DNA of 64,000 bases from Nemopilema nomurai. Taxonomy: Eukaryota > Cnidaria > Scyphozoa > Rhizostomeae > Rhizostomatidae. The translations under genes and the position numbers were made by a program. Below the pieces are notes generated by a model. The model saw only the letters and a list, made by a program, of their open reading frames with translations, was not told the DNA's origin and made no database searches. Below, piece by piece: positions 42,310-56,500 of the stretch (its first letter is position 1; each line of letters opens with the position of its first letter). The stretch covers positions 62,001 to 126,000 of the forward strand of contig ML133446.1 in the NCBI GenBank assembly GCA_003864495.1, given 5' to 3'.

Positions 42310-44589
42310 CGCTTACTGCGAGCCGCTACAATTTGCATTAGGCGACTAAAGCATTTATAGTGCATAAAATCACACAAGTACCATCCATTTCCTTGCTCTT
42401 CCAATAATCGAAAAAGTCATTTGAGACTTAAAACAACAGCAGCAACAACAGCAACAACAGAAATATTCGTCATGAACTCTGTTGCTTGAAGCCAAACCCC
42501 CTCCCCCACAATTTCAGAAACAAAATATTTTAGCCGTTCTTTCTAAAAAAATATAAAATAGAGTATCAAATGAAAAGAGAACAAGGTGTTATATTTGATA
42601 ACTTATTGAAGCATATTTTTATTATCTGTCTTTTATTTGTACCAATTCAGTAGATAGCTCTCATTGCGCGAACCGATGGTCAACCTTCCTTCCCTTCCCA
42701 CACGTTTATCACCAGAATTTTAGCATGACTCCTCCCCTCCCAACTTTTTTCTAAATATCAGTAATCAATGGGAATTGTTTAACTGTCTATTCCAAGCGGT
42801 AGGGTATTTATTTTGTTAAATTTCAACCCTGGAGATGCATTTTTAGCCATTCTCGAGAGCGGTCAATTTCAAAACTTTTCTTTTGCATCGGCACCAACCA
42901 TGGTGGGTCCTCATATGTCGCTAAACTTGATTCGTAGTGCTCCCACGTTCAATTTTTTTGGTGCAGCAGGAACAAGGTAAAACAAGAACTCATTCTAAAA
43001 ATAGCGCCTCACTTTGATTGAAAGGTCTTATAAAGGTATTATAAAAAATATATCAAATATAAGATCAAACACAAAACATTACAATAACGACTAGAATGGT
43101 CATACGCGAAGCTCTGAGGCGCATTAAAGCCTAAAGTTCTAGCCTCATTTCAACATGGGCCTTTCTGTGCTTCCTGTCAAGAGGATGATGAAAGAACATT
43201 ACAGACATTGTCAAACTATGATCAAAGGGTTGGGGCTCCAGACAGGAGTCACTGTGTGTTCTCTTAGGTTAGATTCTTGTTCTCTGAGCTATATCACGCC
43301 TGATACACGTCCACAACATTGTCCACTCCCCGTTTGGCTGTTTCCACGACAACTCAAGAACAAGGTGGACGATAAAACTGATGTGCATGGCAAGGAGGTC
43401 GGGGGAGGGTGTTGGTATTGGTGGTGGTTGTGGTGCCTTGGTGGTTCTCTAGAAGAGCATATGCTCCTTTTCATGATGCCCATTTGCTACAGCTCCCCGT
43501 TAATACAGCGTGTCCAACATTCTATAACACCCCTGCATACGCCCGATGAGCTTTCCCGGTGTTTCATACAAATAACAAAAATGTTTCAACATATAAATTA
43601 ACTCGACATGATTTCCTAAACAACTTCTTAAATAAAGCAGGATAACAAACGATTCGTAGCAAAATATAGAATACTTTTTATAAAAACGTTCCATCCTAAA
43701 TCGCGTTATATACTACGGATGTCATTAAAATATTATCCAACCGTCCAATTTCCTCTTGACTCGCGCACCGTCAATATTCGATCACACTTGTGCATCAATA
43801 CCTTGGCAATGGCCGACTATAAACCCGTATACAAAATAAATCCGTGTACAATACTTAGATTCGCAAAAGTATATTCTAAACAAAACTCTAAGATGCTTTG
43901 CAAACTGGCATCGTCAAAATAGCGGAATATCGTTGAAATGCAGCTATTAAAAGTTAAAGTTGAGAGTTCATTAAAATCTCTTATGCACAACATAACAAAG
44001 TAACAGGATTGAATGATAGCGACTAACCGTTCGCTAACAATGTGAGTTAGAATGTATGTTAAACAAATATAACGATTTGATAAAAAAGTTGGGAATTGCA
44101 AAATAAATAACTATTTAAAACCATTTCCAGTGCTTCTCAACTTTGTCCACACATTGATAATTTCCCTCAAAACTTTATGCATCCTCATAAAATTACTCAG
44201 AAAATCGTATATCAAGAAACAAAATTAGGGAAAAAAATAATGAAATGCAGATAAAAATATAACTGTTATGGTAACCCATTAACTATCAATACGAAAGTAA
44301 AATTGAAAATTATCATTTTATGATGAAAATGCTAGGTTTCCTCAAAGCATTTAGTGTTGAAAGCTTTAAGCATAGTTTAACTTTAAAATTCTCTCTATTA
44401 AGGCTCTCTATTGCCTAAAAACAGCATCCCTATAGATAAAAGAGTGAAAGGAAACCGAGCAGTTTCACCTTATCCATCTGGTTTTGTATTACAGACAATT
44501 TGCAAAGCACTCAATCATTAGAGATAGGATTAACGACCGGTTATGAGGGCACAACTGTGTGATCTTTTACTCTGCAGTCTGCCTGAACT
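42310..44589. other. Spacer between TBC1D5 and the integrin gene
   Basis: Contains the TBC1D5 promoter at its left end and the integrin 3' flank at its right. A CAGCAA-type microsatellite lies at 42430-42460. A 148-codon plus-strand frame at 43155-43601 is the longest open frame. It is tryptophan/glycine-rich in the middle because of CCA/TGG triplet runs and has no family resemblance. Confidence 0.4.
43155..43601 (+). other. 148-codon open frame of doubtful meaning
   Basis: It starts MGLSVLPVKRMMKEH and has no splice sites or recognised domain. A weak possibility is a small plus-strand gene. I think chance is likelier. Confidence 0.15.
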
Positions 44590-44595
44590 TTTATT
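44590..44595 (-). terminator. ITGA: AATAAA overlapping the integrin stop codon
   Basis: The last codon and stop read GAA TAA followed by A, so the TAA is inside an AATAAA hexamer. If used as a poly(A) signal, the 3' UTR would be only some 15-30 nt. Other AATAAA hexamers lie farther downstream (for example near 42640), so its use is uncertain. Confidence 0.3.
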
Positions 44596-47500
44596 CCACA
44601 TCATCTTCCATCGTTGGGTCCGAAATATCCTTGATTCGCTTGCGATTGAAAAAGCCAGCCTACAAAGATATTCGTGACTACATCAACTAGAAGCCATAAA
44701 CTCCAACAAGTTTTCAAATGTGATGTATACAAACATTAACTGTGTACTTTCTAGTCACAGAAATTGGGATTATCCTGAAGAGAAAGAAACAAACATACCT
44801 TCCACAGGCCAATAATGACCGCAGTAATCAGTAGAAGAGCCCCCAGTACCGCGAGAAAGATAATCCACCAAGCAATAGGCTCCGATGCTTTATGACTAGT
44901 TGAGACTGGTGGGCTGACGTGTACTGAAACCTAAACGATGAACAACAAAACACAAAACTGTCAGATCAGCTGAATAATCAAAAGCGATGACGAGGTTTTG
45001 CGTGCGAAAGGCCACTGAAAGGGACGCTACATTAGGACACTGAACATTATAGCATTGTATATTAAAGGATTACAAATAAAATCAAAATAAATTTAAGCAT
45101 TATAGATGAAAGCATTATAAGCATCGCATATTAAAACATAATATATTAAGCAGCATTAAATACTAAAGTATTATTCATCGAAGCATTATATATCAAATTA
45201 TTATTTATCAAAGCATTACACATTAAAGCATCATACATTTCAAATCATTATATATCAAAGCATTACATTTTAAAGCACTTCATATTAAAGTATTATATAA
45301 CATCAAATCATTATATATCAAAGCATCATATATAAAAGCTATTATACAACATCAAAGCATTGAATATCGAAGCATCATATATCAAAATATTACACATTTA
45401 ATCATTACAAATAAAAGCAAAATAAATTTAAGCATTATATATCAAAGCATTATACATTAAAGCATTATACTTCAAAGCATTATAAATTAGGGTGCACACA
45501 AGCATGCTGATATACGTCTCCCTGCGATTAATGGCTCGCATTGAACTCTCCCAACAAAACCAGAAGCGTTCTCAATATTTTTCAACCCTTTTTAAACACC
45601 TTAGGCAATGGGCGAAACGTTATTATAAAACCGGATGCGTATGCAATAACTACCAGTACACTGTTTATGTTTCTTGTTGATTTGTATTTTCCAAAAACTG
45701 TGTCTAATTATGTTGAGCGTTATATACATCACCTTGAAACTGTCCAACCTGTGCAGAGCCACAGCTCAAAATGACTCCAACGTAGCTTACAATACGAGAT
45801 GATCATTATCACAAATGCAGTTATTACCTCGGTTTCAATGGTCTGGTTCCTGTATCGAGGTGGCAAGTACTCCAATTCTTGTGAAGGGATGATGAGGCCT
45901 GCTTTAGATATCAGCACCGTTGGGCCTCGCTTCTCCTGTTTCAAAAATATCAAATTCCAATTGAAAATTGTTCCTTACTTTATAAGGGATCTTGACGTAT
46001 TCTAATCAATTAATCAGGTTGAAGAAGTGTATTTTGTCTCTAGACATAATTTTTCATCCAAATTGCAGATTGAAAAAAGAGATTGACCCGGACTTCAGTA
46101 CAACGGGACATGTGGCATAACAACAACAACATCGATCCTACTTGAAACAGGCAACAGAAAATCAAGATCCGCAGTGAAATCACCTCAATAAAGGTATTTT
46201 GAAATAATCTCGTTCCTAATTTGATAACTCTATTGTCTCCTTTCTTCATGGTCCTCAACTTGCAGGTTATGGTGGAGCATGTTCCAGTTCGGCAGTTCTG
46301 GCAAAAGATAATGACAAGGAAATCAATAGAGGCAACCTTAGTCCAATTGGTCAAACGCATACACTATGTTTATTTGCTGGGCAGCTGCCTAGACAAATGG
46401 TGTCTTGGTCATGGCCATATTTTCACCATAACACCTGTGTCACTATAAATGCACCAAAGTCGTGTTATACAGTGCAATCAATTAAAAGCGTTTAAAGTGC
46501 ATAAAGAGCAGGCCGAACGAGAAAATACAACTAACCAGCTTTACGAGCCCTTTTTCCTCGACTTTAGCTTCCCTTCTTCGACGAGATTTTGCTACGTCAT
46601 CACTGCTTTGTACCTGTAAGTCAAATTACAATTAAAACTCATCATACTTGAAAGGCCTATTGTTGAGCATGAATAATGACGTCATAAATCAAGACTTGTC
46701 TTCAATCAAGACTCAAGTGTCACTTAAAAATAACAGAATTTTTGCAATTTCTTACCTTTAATTTAAGAGGATTGATTTTTCCCTTAGTATTACAAGAGGC
46801 AATTCCATCAACCTGAAAATCATAAAAAATTGCAGACGGTTTGAAAATAGGGAGATAATTCTCATTCACTTATTGTTGTTTATTTATTCACTTTGTTTAT
46901 TCACTTTATTCTCATTGTTGTTTAGATTGAATCAATGAGACACACGTGAAACGTTCTAGAAGAAGACATTGCAGCTACATTTGTACTGTTCGATTGACCA
47001 TAACTGGATAGAAAGAGCTTCTCCAGTGGCAATGTTCAAATTTCACTTGATTTGCAATGCAATGTACCAAAACATGGGCGCCTGGCTTGAACCCGAATTT
47101 GCTAACAATAAGGGTTGATAATACATCTAGAAACAAGAATACAACAATGAAATAGCATGGAATTATGTGTGAAGTTAAGAGTTCAATTCACAAAACGTCG
47201 AAACACTTACCGTTGCACTGAATAACATCAGGACCCACTTTTCACTGTGCTGGAAAACCAGGCTGATTTGTGCCTCCAGTCCCTCTAAAGGGCTTGGACC
47301 TCTGTTCTGGACCTGGTAAAGAAAAAGAAGCCTTTACTTGTGTGCGTCTACGGTTGCGCTAACGTCAAGTTGCGGTGCTTCTAGCTGACTTCTAGTTCCC
47401 TCTTCTAAGGACAACTATTGATTAATGTTTCGCTAATTTTCGATACATTATTAGCAAATAAGCGAATCAAGCGTGAAGCACAGAGTAGGCCACAAAAACG

Positions 47501-50500
47501 CATGGTTCTATAGACACGGCATCTGATGACGATTACACAGTAATAGTCAGGGCGCTACGGGGATTCACACTGGAAATTTTTGCGGGCAATTTAATTTTTG
47601 GTTTAAAACATACCTTATACCTTGCACATGATAATTTTACCGGTTGGACACCGCCAAACTGCTTCAGTGGGTCATCCAATCAAAGTTTTGTCAACGCTTT
47701 TTAGGCCTATTTTCTTCCGAGGGCGCCATTTTGTTTTATATGTCAGACTTCTCGAGCAGGTTCTGACAAGTCTCATAGGCGCTCTTATTTCCAAGAAAAA
47801 CGCTATTTAGTGATTTTCTGATATAAATGCAGAAAAGTTGCCTTCAAGGAGAATTTTGGGGATTGAACCTGTTGAAAGGGTGAGGGGGCTAGTGCACGAG
47901 TTCTCGAGAGATATGACATGTATCAATGTTCTCAGCTGATGTTACTTCCGTATTTTCAACGTTCTGAAAGCTTCTTTTAATGGGAAATAGGGGGTAGGAA
48001 ATCTAGAAAACTTGATCATAAAGGCACAAGGGAAAAAGAAGGTTATACCAGAATTTTTTACGAAAAAGGGTTTTACTGAAGACTTGGAGTAGGGGATAAT
48101 TATTTTCCCTATTTTTTAATACGAAAATTGCAATAATTCTTTTGGTGCATTTAACACAATTTAACAAACCCTAAATATCTTTGGCATATCATAATGAAGT
48201 TTATGTTTTTTCAAAAATATTTTGCTCGTATGTACCAGATGCTCTGGTGGAACGGAAGGTGGGGGGGGGGGGGGGGCAAATTGAAGACTTGCGGGTTTTG
48301 CAAAAGGCTACATTGATACATGTCATATCTCTCGAGAACTCGTGCACTAGCCCCCTCACCCTTTCAACAGGTTCAATCCCCAAAATTCTCCTTGAAGGCA
48401 ACTTTTCTGCATTTATATCAGAAAATCACTAAATAGCGTTTTTCTTGGAAATAAGAGCGCCTATAAGACTTGTCAGAACCTGCTCGAGAAGTCTGACATA
48501 TAAAACAAAATGGCGCCCTCGGAAGAAAATAGGCCTAAAAAGCGTTGACAAAACTTTGATTGGATGACCCACTGAAGCAGTTTGGTGGTGTCCAACCGGT
48601 AAAATTATCATGTGCAAGGTATATGGTATGTTTTAAACCAAAAATTAAATTGCCCGCAAAAATTTCCAGTGTACACCTAATTTTGACCCCGTAGCGCCCT
48701 GACTATAATTTCATTATAAACATCACTGCATTAGAACTCTCGCCCATGCAAAAGAGATTACCATCGAGAGCAATGCAAAGATGCTGCTTTAATCATTTTT
48801 ATTAGAAAAGCACCCGTCGCACATCAAAAAATCCTTGCTCATTTGAAGACCAGGGGAAATGACCCCTAACTTACCTTAGCGAAAAAGACTCTAAAAGACT
48901 TTAAAATGATCAATATGAACTGAATATTAAAGTTAGGCTCACCAGAAAGGTATAGGTCACCTCTGGCCCGACTTGTGTATCGTTCTTCAAGTCAGATGTT
49001 GCAGCGATGGGGCTTTTGTCGTAGAAGAACCGGTTTGGACTGGCAGTTCTGTTGATAAACACAGTTTAAAAAAATCAAATAAAACAAAGAAACTTCAAAG
49101 AAAATATTTTAGGACATTCTAAGTTTAAAGCGGGTGGGAACTTAAAAATCAAATTAAAATCGATATCATTGGATTATCACGTCATATCTCTACTTTTTTT
49201 ATCTCGACAAGTACGTGCCACGCTTATTTCTGCTTTCAAAACAAACATTTGAAGACACACCGAAATTGGAGATATTTGAACGCAACCTGCTGATATTTGA
49301 TTAAGCTTCCAGAAAGAAGTTTATCGTTACGGAAACTATTTGAAGAAGCCAACTATCGGTACCATGTACAAGTTGATTCGTTGAACATTTAGTCTCTTTT
49401 AGGTAGCAAACTCGTGGTTTTTGTGTACGAAAAATTGAGTACACTATGTAGTGGGTCGAGGGGAACGCTTATATCTATGGGCGAAACAGTACTGTCTGCA
49501 GATTGAGTATTACGCTCCCTTACGATAGTTTGGTTGTGCACTCTATGTCTGAGATTCTGTTGGGACCTGCTTTTAGCATTATGCAAAGCTCACTTCTGTG
49601 GGGACCTGCTTTTAGCATTGTGCAAAGCTCACTTCTGTTGGGACCTGCTTTTAGCATTAGGCATGCGCAGTTTGAGCACTTTGGCAGCGTCCCACAATCG
49701 ACGCGTTAAACTGCCTTGTTGGTATCACAGTATGGCCCGGGATATATCTCAGACAAGCTCTGTGCTGCACTGACGAGCCCACAAAGGGCGAAACAGTACT
49801 GTCTGCAGATTGAGCATGTATGTAAATATAGAGGTATTGCTATAGATATAGATATTGGTATATGTAGAAATTGGTATATATACTGATATGTAGTATATAT
49901 ACCAATATGTTTATATGTACCGATATATATCTATACCAATATATATCTATACCAATATATATCTATATACCAATATATACCTATATTTTAAACTCTGTTT
50001 ACTACATGCATGCGAGCTCTGTGCTGCACTGACGAGCCCACAAAGGGCGAAACAGTACTGTCTGCAGATTGAGTATCAGTGGCGCAGCGTGAGTTGCAGA
50101 AGTGGGTATGCGGGGAGCGGTGTGGGCCAAGGGACAACGCCCCTATGGGCGAGCAGGGGGTGAAGCCCCCCGGAAGCTATAGCTTTTTAAAACAACCTGA
50201 TTGTTAAAATAGCGCTCTCTTTACATTCTTATCATACCCAAACAGAACATCTACAACACAGTTTAAAATGAAGATTATATAGTTAAAACATGACAATTTT
50301 TGACAACAACATGACATGACAATGTTCAAATGAATTAGGATACAATCTCTGAGCTGATAAACAATCCAAGATCTTCTATAACAATTTATTCGTGGCTATG
50401 ATAATATTTATAAACAACATGCAGGCGAAAATGGTATTCTAAAAGGGCAGACCCCGAACCACCCCTATTTGCGTACCCTCCCTATTTGGGTACCCTCACT

Positions 50501-53500
50501 AATTGAGTACCCTCACTTGGCACTCAAGCTAAAATGAAAAACATTTGTGCAATCATCTTATACTCCTCTATCTCTATAAACCTATAATCCATATCGTCTA
50601 CTTGTTCGAATCCATATGTCGAAGACTTATTCTGAGATTCAATTCAACTAGGGCATGCGGATCGGCAACCGCATGCCCTGGCTCTTTGTTGAACAGCAAG
50701 CCAAGTCACGTGATCAGATGCTGATCAAGAGAACACGAAGCAAGCTGAGGTCAGTTGCTTCCCTTTCAAAGCTCTGTCCTCAACGCTGTGAGTAAATAAT
50801 TGGAGCAATCTCTCGTTAGCATGATAGATTATTCGGTGATACAACATTCTATCCTACTTTTTTGCAAAATTTTACATTTAAAGAGGGAAAAAAAGTTTTA
50901 TATCAGGGAATGCGATGAGAATTCCGCATTCCAGGAAATGAGCAGTTGCTAGCCAAAGTCAGTCCAAAACAAAGGGATCTTTAGAAACAGGGATACGAAG
51001 ATTTGTAAATTCCTTTCAAGGTAAAAGCTAAGATGGATCCATTGAACTCCGATGGGTGGATCAAGGGTGCGACAGTGCAAATTTCAATTAATCGTCAAAG
51101 CAAATGTTTAAGCAATAAAAACTGTTTTCTTTTCAAAAAGGCGATTTTTGGTCAGATTTTGCAGGGCATGCGGCGCATTACCAGCTTCCCCTGACGCTAC
51201 GCCACTGTTGAGTATATATATATAGAGACGCTCTTCCGTAACTTCTTTGCTATGCAAGGCATGCTCATTTTCTGTAATTACGGTACCGATTTCTATTGCT
51301 TGCGGCCACGAAATGATGTTGACTCAACGTCATTACTAGGTCAACGATGCAAAGAAGCATTGTATCATTGCCAGAGAGGGAAGTTGACACGGCTTTTTGC
51401 AAAAACAATCAATCCTTTATAAGAAGATACGGATATTGTGGCAATTAAAGCTTTAATTGGTCAAATACAGGTGGTATTGTTCTGTGCAATCTATAAGCGA
51501 AATTGTGTTTGACTTGAAGTTTATGATTCTACGCACGGGGAGAAGCTTCTAGAAACGTTAACTAGAACAGCTTCTACTGATAAGGCGTATGCGTAGAATA
51601 GCATTTGAAACGCCCTGTGTCCAATGGGCGTAGCGGATGCTGTGAAACTACCTACAAAGACTCAAGAGTACCGGCATTCTTCGTACACAGCAACAGGACA
51701 CCTACGTTTTGGGAGTCGTGGAGGAGAGGGTAGATGTCGTATATCGGAACAACGTAGTTGCCAATTTGTATTTAGGAAAACTGTGATTGTGAGCTTGTGC
51801 ATCGGAACAAATGCAGCCACTGTGCTTGTCTTTAACTACGCACAGAGAGAGAGGAACAACGATGCAATCAACGTAGAAATCATGCGCAACTAAAATAAGG
51901 CACACGGACATATACGAACCCAGAGATGGTCAGATCAGCCAACAAGCCTGTGTTAACTTTGACTATGGCAATGTTATCACTTGGAACCAATTCGTTGCTA
52001 ACACTGAAAAGGCAACGGGAAATTATCAATTTGCGTCAAGAGACGATATTCATTTGATTCACTCACCAGAAACCAAGGGATGAGCTTCACCATATTCACT
52101 TAACAGAACTGAGTGCAAATAAATTTACACAACCTTAAATGCGGTTAACTGATTGTGAACTTCGGAGACGTGGAATCAATATTCATAATAAAAGTAATAA
52201 GAAGATGATCTAACTGTCACCAAATTATCTTCAAAGAAAGAAAGAAAGAAAGAAAGAAAGAAAAATAGAAAGAAAGAAAATAAAAAGAGAGAAAAGCAAG
52301 AAAGAAAAATAGAAAGAAAGAAAGAAAGAAAGAAAGACTGACAGAAAGAAAGAAAGGAAGAAAGAAAAAAGAAATACAGAAAGAAAGGAAATAAAAGAGA
52401 GAAAAGCAAGAAAGAAAAATAGAAAGAAAATAAGAAAGAAAATAAGAAAAAGAAAGATAGAAAGGAAGAAAAAAGACAGACAGAAAGAAAGAAATAAGAC
52501 AGACTGAAAGAAAGAAAGAAAGACATAAAGAGAGAAAAGAAAAAAGGAAGATAGCAAGAAAGAAAGAAAGAAAGAAAAGAAAGAAGGAAATAAAAGAAAG
52601 GAAAGAAAAAAGAAAGTAAGGAAAAAAAGAAAAAAGAAAAGGAAAGAAAGAAATAAGAAAAGGACCTGCTTGCTTCAGCTCGAAACTCGAGGGTCTTTCC
52701 ACTTGGTCTTTCTTTCTGGATGGTAAACCTTATCAAGATCTGAATCTGAAATGAAGCGAAATAAAAAGTGACTTAAAAAGGTACACTTGGACGAACACTT
52801 ACCCTTTTACAAAGAAGTCATCCTTTTTTAAAGTGGCCACCCGTTTTACAAAGCAGCTAACGTTTTTGCAATCAGTTACCCCTTTGGGAAGCAGTTTCTC
52901 CATACTGAAGGCAGTTATACTAGGAGGGGTTGACATCCACCCTCAAAATGCAAGCTTCTCCATTTGCCTGTTTTCAGCTTTCTTACCAAAAATGCTTAAA
53001 AAAGAGAGCTACATTTTGAGCTGAATAAAAAATGTAACTCATCAAGATCTTTTACCTTCTTTTTGTTGGAAAAGGGGCTGTCAAGATTGAAATCAATGCT
53101 ACTTTTGCCATCCTTAGAAGCCTGACGTTCCCACAAAGGATTTTGCTCCTAAAAGAAATACAATTGGGTAACATCGGACAACTTGGCAACCTATAGATGG
53201 ATTCGAGACTTGAGCTTCAAAAAGTGTCTACTACTGATTAAGCAAGATTTCATTTTAAATCAATAAAATATTTCCTTGTGAAGCCTACGAAATTACACCT
53301 GCGACTAATTCCCAATTAGTTATAAAATCATTGGGCAAAAAGCTTTCCCAAAATAGGGACATTCAAAGTTATTATGTAGTTAACATCGTAGATAGTTGTG
53401 AAGTATAAAAATCATTCTCAGCATATGGGATTTTGCCATGAAATTAGGACCCTTTTCAACAGAGCACTCATTGAAGCAATAAATGCGAGAAGATAAAAAA

Positions 53501-56500
53501 CCAAATTAAATCAGGTAATGAAACATAACAACAAGTGCAAGATTACAAACATTGACAAATTCGACACCAGCAGCTGTCAAGTCATCAGGAAAAATGACTT
53601 TCATTTTCGCCAAGAAGGCATTCTCTCCTTTATTTGTAACTTCAAACTGCAGGCTGAACGTTGTCTCCTGTCCAAAGACCAAACTTGTTTGGGTTCTGTA
53701 AACAAAACCTCACTTTCAATCAAGAGAATCTCACAACGGGTTAGGCAAAAAAGCCTCTATTGGTCTTGTGTTAACAAAAAATTGGATGTGACTTTTAAAG
53801 AGTGCTATGAGCTGACAGAGTAGACTGCTGCATAACAATTCTAACAAAATATTCTTAACTAAATGCATTTTTCCCAACTGGTTTCTAAGATAACAAAACA
53901 TAAAATTTGAAACTTGATAACTGAGGCAGAGAAAAGAAAAATGCATGACTTACCCTGAAAATTTGGGCTGGCCTGTAACAACCAAGTCAGCATTACAAAC
54001 ATCGTCACTACCGCAATCCCTCACGTAAGTTACCTTGAAGAAAAGGCCACAAAGTTGATTAAAACATATTATCATTTGCTGCATGCTATTTGTACAAAAA
54101 CTGGAAACAAGATTCAGTCAACGGCACGCTGGGTCAGAGCGTTTCCCAGATAATTAAAAAAAGTTAATGAACTTATTAAAGCAGGTATAAGAAGACCTGA
54201 AACAAAGAACAAGACAGGGAACGTTTCATTACTACTGAGGCCGTTGATGTCATTATAGATTCTCCTTTCCCAAAATACCATATTTGTTCTCGACTTCAAT
54301 ATACTATTTGACAGTATGGGTCAGATCGCACAGAAAAATTCGTACACAGCATCATTACCTGAGTCGAAAGCACTTTCGCCTCATACATGTCAGCAGCAGG
54401 ACAAATCGAGGCACCACAACCACCAGCTGGTTCTTTGTACCCATACGAGGCAGCAATGACTATTGGTCTCAGAAAGTTGTTCACATTGGACTAAAATGCA
54501 ACGTTCACTGGTGAGTGTCTAACAGGGTAGTTAAAGACAAGCTAAACTACAGGGGCGATTCATATTACTACACATAAGAGCCAACTCACAAGAGTCCAGC
54601 AAAAAATCACTAATTGATGTGGTGAAAAACCCTTTATCATCTACTTGCAACTATAAATTACTTTCTGAAATGCTATTCAGAATTTAAATAGTGAGAGGTT
54701 AATCAAAGCATTGACCCATCACTTCGTGAAAACTAGCAGAACGGCGAATCGACAAACTAATTACCTGAATATGCACTTTTTCAGTGGTGCACTTTTGCAC
54801 GTTGGCAGTATACCTAATGACAATCTGCTTGCTTGCTTGCTTCGTGGCACCATTATAAATCACTGCTCTTTTGCCAGCCAGCTGGTCCTTGTCGAACTCA
54901 AATTTTACGTCAAGGTCTACAAAAACACAGAAACAGAGCACCAATCAGTATAAATGTAAAAGACAAAACAGGAAACGATAAAAATTAAAGCAAGAAGTTT
55001 AGATAATTGGAGAGGTAGCACTGTCCGCATCAAGGGAAGACATAAGAAAGTAGAAACAACAAAGATTGTGAAAATGATCTTTTCGTTTTTCCTTGCCATA
55101 GAGAGAAAATGAAGGAGGGTGAAGAATAACAAAAATGTAAACAAGGCTAGAGAATAAAAAATAAACTACCGAGGCAGAAATTTATGAAAATACAAATTTT
55201 ATATGAAAGCAGAAATTTTTCACAGAGAACCTACCAATTTCATTGGGAATCCCCTTTCCAGAAACAGTCATACAGAAGGTCATATCAAGGCTGCAAATAA
55301 GTATGCAAGACTGAGATGTATTTCATACACAAAGCAATGTATAACTAGGCTTAGTGGGATAACGTTGAAACGGCGATTGCAAAGCATGCAGCTATGAGAA
55401 AGAGCTGAGATGTATAAAATACTCAAAACTTCTCTAAACTTCTGAACTCCTCGCGTTCCAAACACGATTTACCTGGTTCTTTATAACAAAGTAAATGGGA
55501 TCAAGTTGACGTTCATCTAACGTATTGCATATTGAACTTTCATCAAGGACTCAAACGGCATCAAGTTAAGAAAGAATACCACTGGTAAGTTATTCCTCCA
55601 TCCGTCTTGCATACAGCTGTAGCATTGCTTGACAATGATATCTTGGTTTCACTTGTTGTCAACGTAGCTGCTGTTTTCAAAACTGGCTTCGATCTACGAA
55701 AGATTTAGCGTGTTTGATCGTTCCATCGATCTACGACTGTTCACTAATTGTTAACTATAAAACGTTGTACTGTGTACGAAATGGGGACAGCGGCAAAGGG
55801 GATGGCCAGTTCAAATCCCCGTCTAAATGAGGGCTCAAAATTTAATTTGAGTTGTAGGAATATGCATGTGCAAACTTAAAGAATGTTTTTCCAGTGAAGT
55901 CACATTTGTAATTGCTAATATCATGGTTTGAGTAAAACAGAAACTGCCAATATACATTAAAAAGTACTTTCGTTTAAGAAAGAAAACAAAAAGCGGTACC
56001 ACTCACTTAAATATATGAACTTTATCTGCACCAAAGCTGCCGACTGCTAGATCTGAAAGATAAGAGAGTGTAAAATAAATCCCTTAACGTAACAAAACTT
56101 ATAGGAGTCTAACAAATGTAGCATGCACCCCGGACTTGTAGCATGAGCCCTTACATGCAACCTTCAATAATTCATATCACTATGTTTGTACTAATGTTTG
56201 AGCTCACAGTTCAGGGAAATGGAAGTCCAAAACAGAGCCAAACCAAAGAAACAAAGCTCAATTGAGATTTCGTCCTAGTCACAATATAATCGTGCTGTCA
56301 AGTTGAATACGTCTAAATTTCAACTTCCAGTGCCCCTCGCTCCTTCACAACAGCAAAACTGCACAAAAACAGCAACAGACACATAATCAGAGACACATAA
56401 TCAGAGACACACCTGGGAAACCGTTTCCATCGACGTCCATACCCCCTGCAAGTGAGTAGCCGAATGTCCCCAACATCCCACCCAGTGTCGATGCATAAAT

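Noticed and set aside
43155..43601. 148-codon plus-strand gene
   Set aside because: Low-complexity TGG/CCA run, no family resemblance, no supporting splice or poly(A) context. It is kept only as a doubtful feature.
52176..52736. Long Phe/Leu/Ser-rich open frames on the minus strand
   Set aside because: They are translations of the GAAA microsatellite; all three phases stay open because the repeat lacks stops. Only 52666-52739 (integrin exon 23) is coding.
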